Source of the DNA: an uncultured Bacilli bacterium
GTDB lineage: Bacteria; Bacillota_I; Bacilli_A; RF39; UBA660
DNA: 41,159 bases
Assembly: GCA_944332025.1 (NCBI GenBank)
Contig: CALVJB010000001.1
Location: forward strand, 85,629-126,787
Reading direction: 5' to 3'
Under the pieces are notes generated by a model that did not search any database, had not been told where the DNA came from, and saw only the letters and a program-made list of their open reading frames with translations. A program made the position numbers and the translations under genes. Positions 40,441-41,159 of the stretch are shown here, piece by piece; position 1 is the first letter of the stretch, and each line of letters opens with the position of its first letter.

Positions 40441-41035
40441 TTATAACAACACAGCGATTAGGTTCTTCTCCTACACTTTCTGTATATACATATTTATTAT
40501 TATTTAATATGTTATGAACAAGTCTTCTTTGATAGGAGTTCATAGAGTCCATTTTTACTTCTACCTTTGTTTCTTTTACTTCCCTTGCTAACTTTTTGGC
40601 AAGTCGCTCTATTCTTCTATCATTTTTTTCTTTATAATCACTAACATCTATTAAGAAACGATAGTTAGTATTTATTTCTTTAGTAAGAATAGCATTTACT
40701 ACTGTTGTTAAGGCTTTTAAATTCTTACCATCTTTTCCTATTAATAAAGCATCATTAGTAGAATATAAACGATATGTTGGAGTATCATTATTAACTGTTA
40801 TTTCTATTTCTACATCGAATCCCATATCTTTTAAAAGGCTCTTTATTTGTTTTTTTAGGTACTCTTTTACTTCTCTTTTTTCAATTACTTCTATCTCTAC
40901 TTTTTTAGAAAGAAGTGTTTTCTTCTCTTCTTTGGTATTTATTATTAAGTTTTCTTCTAATTCCTGCAAATCAATTTTGGCTTTATTAACTGCTTCTTCA
41001 TATGTTTTTCCAGTGTAATTATGTTTATTTACCAT
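40427..41035 (-). CDS. khpB: RNA-binding protein Jag / KhpB
   Basis: A 202-residue protein with three domains. Jag_N comes first (YTGKTYEEAVNKAKIDL). A KH domain follows with a GxxG loop in LLIGKDGKNLKAL near 115. The R3H domain at the C-terminus has NSYQRRLVHNIL and ESVGEEPNRCVVIKP. KhpB binds RNA and affects elongation of the cell wall in pneumococcus and relatives. The ATG lies inside the last codons of yidC, an 11-bp overlap, which is the normal pairing. Confidence 0.93.
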   Translation of the reverse strand: MVNKHNYTGKTYEEAVNKAKIDLQELEENLIINTKEEKKTLLSKKVEIEVIEKREVKEYLKKQIKSLLKDMGFDVEIEITVNNDTPTYRLYSTNDALLIGKDGKNLKALTTVVNAILTKEINTNYRFLIDVSDYKEKNDRRIERLAKKLAREVKETKVEVKMDSMNSYQRRLVHNILNNNKYVYTESVGEEPNRCVVIKPRD

Positions 41036-41159
41036 GTTTTTCCATCCCCCTTTGTACTACAATATTTTGAACTATAGCGAAGATATTACCTACTGACCAA
41101 TATATTCCTAAAGCGGATGGCATAAAGAATGCTGTTATGATAATGATTGCACTCATCAT
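41025..41159 (-). CDS. yidC: Membrane protein insertase YidC/SpoIIIJ/OxaA, C-terminal end (partial)
   Basis: Only the last 44 codons are in the window; the 5' part lies beyond the right edge. The sequence contains FFMPSALGIYWSVGN followed by IFAIVQNIVV, the final membrane helix pattern of YidC (P-x-x-L-x-x-Y-W-x-x-x-N). YidC inserts membrane proteins with or without SecYEG. The stop TAA lies within the jag start region. Location next to jag confirms it and shows that rnpA, rpmH and dnaA should be further right. Confidence 0.9.
   Translation of the reverse strand: MMSAIIIITAFFMPSALGIYWSVGNIFAIVQNIVVQRGMEKHGK

Overview
The window is origin-proximal chromosome of a low-GC, spore-forming member of the Bacilli. 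UGA is used as a stop and UGG for Trp. The gene content is compact, and many genes overlap by a few bases or sit behind clear AGGAGG-type ribosome binding sites. Gene order matches the Bacillus subtilis dnaA-proximal block (yidC-jag-mnmE-mnmG-rsmG-noc-parA-parB, ychF-rpsF-ssb-rpsR, gdpP-rplI-dnaB, walJ-rlmH), joined to pieces of the B. subtilis fba-murA-rpmE, prfA-prmC-spoIIR-mntP-rpiB, ywzB-spoIIQ-mbl region. SpoIIR, a SpoIIQ-like protein and a GerQ-like coat protein point to endospore formation. Small genes, a truncated GdpP and absent walRK/rho neighbours suggest a streamlined gut-type Bacilli lineage (RF39/Erysipelotrichales-like); this placement is inference.

Layout, left to right. 1-1.7 kb: truncated AgrA-like response regulator and tagO. 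1.7-5.0 kb: mbl, spoIIQ-like, ywzB-like, rpiB-like, an unknown gene and rpmE, all on the minus strand. 5.1-5.95 kb: two tandem, related units without house-keeping genes. Each encodes a 27-31 residue hydrophobic peptide on the plus strand, flanked by a conserved plus-strand promoter and a conserved convergent minus-strand promoter. This is the architecture of a type I toxin-antitoxin system and is the main discovery candidate. 6-14 kb: degenerate SGNH hydrolase, murA, fba, a 36-residue peptide gene, mntP, spoIIR, prmC, prfA, a MiaB-like radical SAM gene, an ABC-ATPase remnant, rpoE. 14.4-16.5 kb: argS and ywiB. 16.6-20.3 kb: the only large plus-strand island (class A PBP, gerQ, an unknown gene with a (TA)14 tract in its promoter, lemA-like). 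20.4-26.7 kb: one long minus-strand operon gdpP-like, rplI, dnaB, M23/LysM/G5 endopeptidase, walJ, rlmH, ung. 26.7-29.7 kb: rpsF-ssb-rpsR, an unknown gene and ychF. 29.8-34.1 kb: parA-parB-mscS-yyzM-abgT. 34.2-41.2 kb: noc (with a very long low-complexity linker), rsmG, mnmG, mnmE, an unknown gene, jag and the 3' end of yidC.

Most operons can be bounded: they begin at a -35/-10 pair with a 17-bp spacer and end at a hairpin with a U-tract that usually overlaps the last stop codon. Functionally the window joins chromosome segregation and nucleoid occlusion, replication, tRNA and ribosome modification, cell-wall synthesis and elongation, and sporulation signalling across the forespore membrane. 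No tRNA, rRNA, CRISPR array or insertion sequence was found. Promoters, starts and motifs were read by eye, without alignment or folding software.
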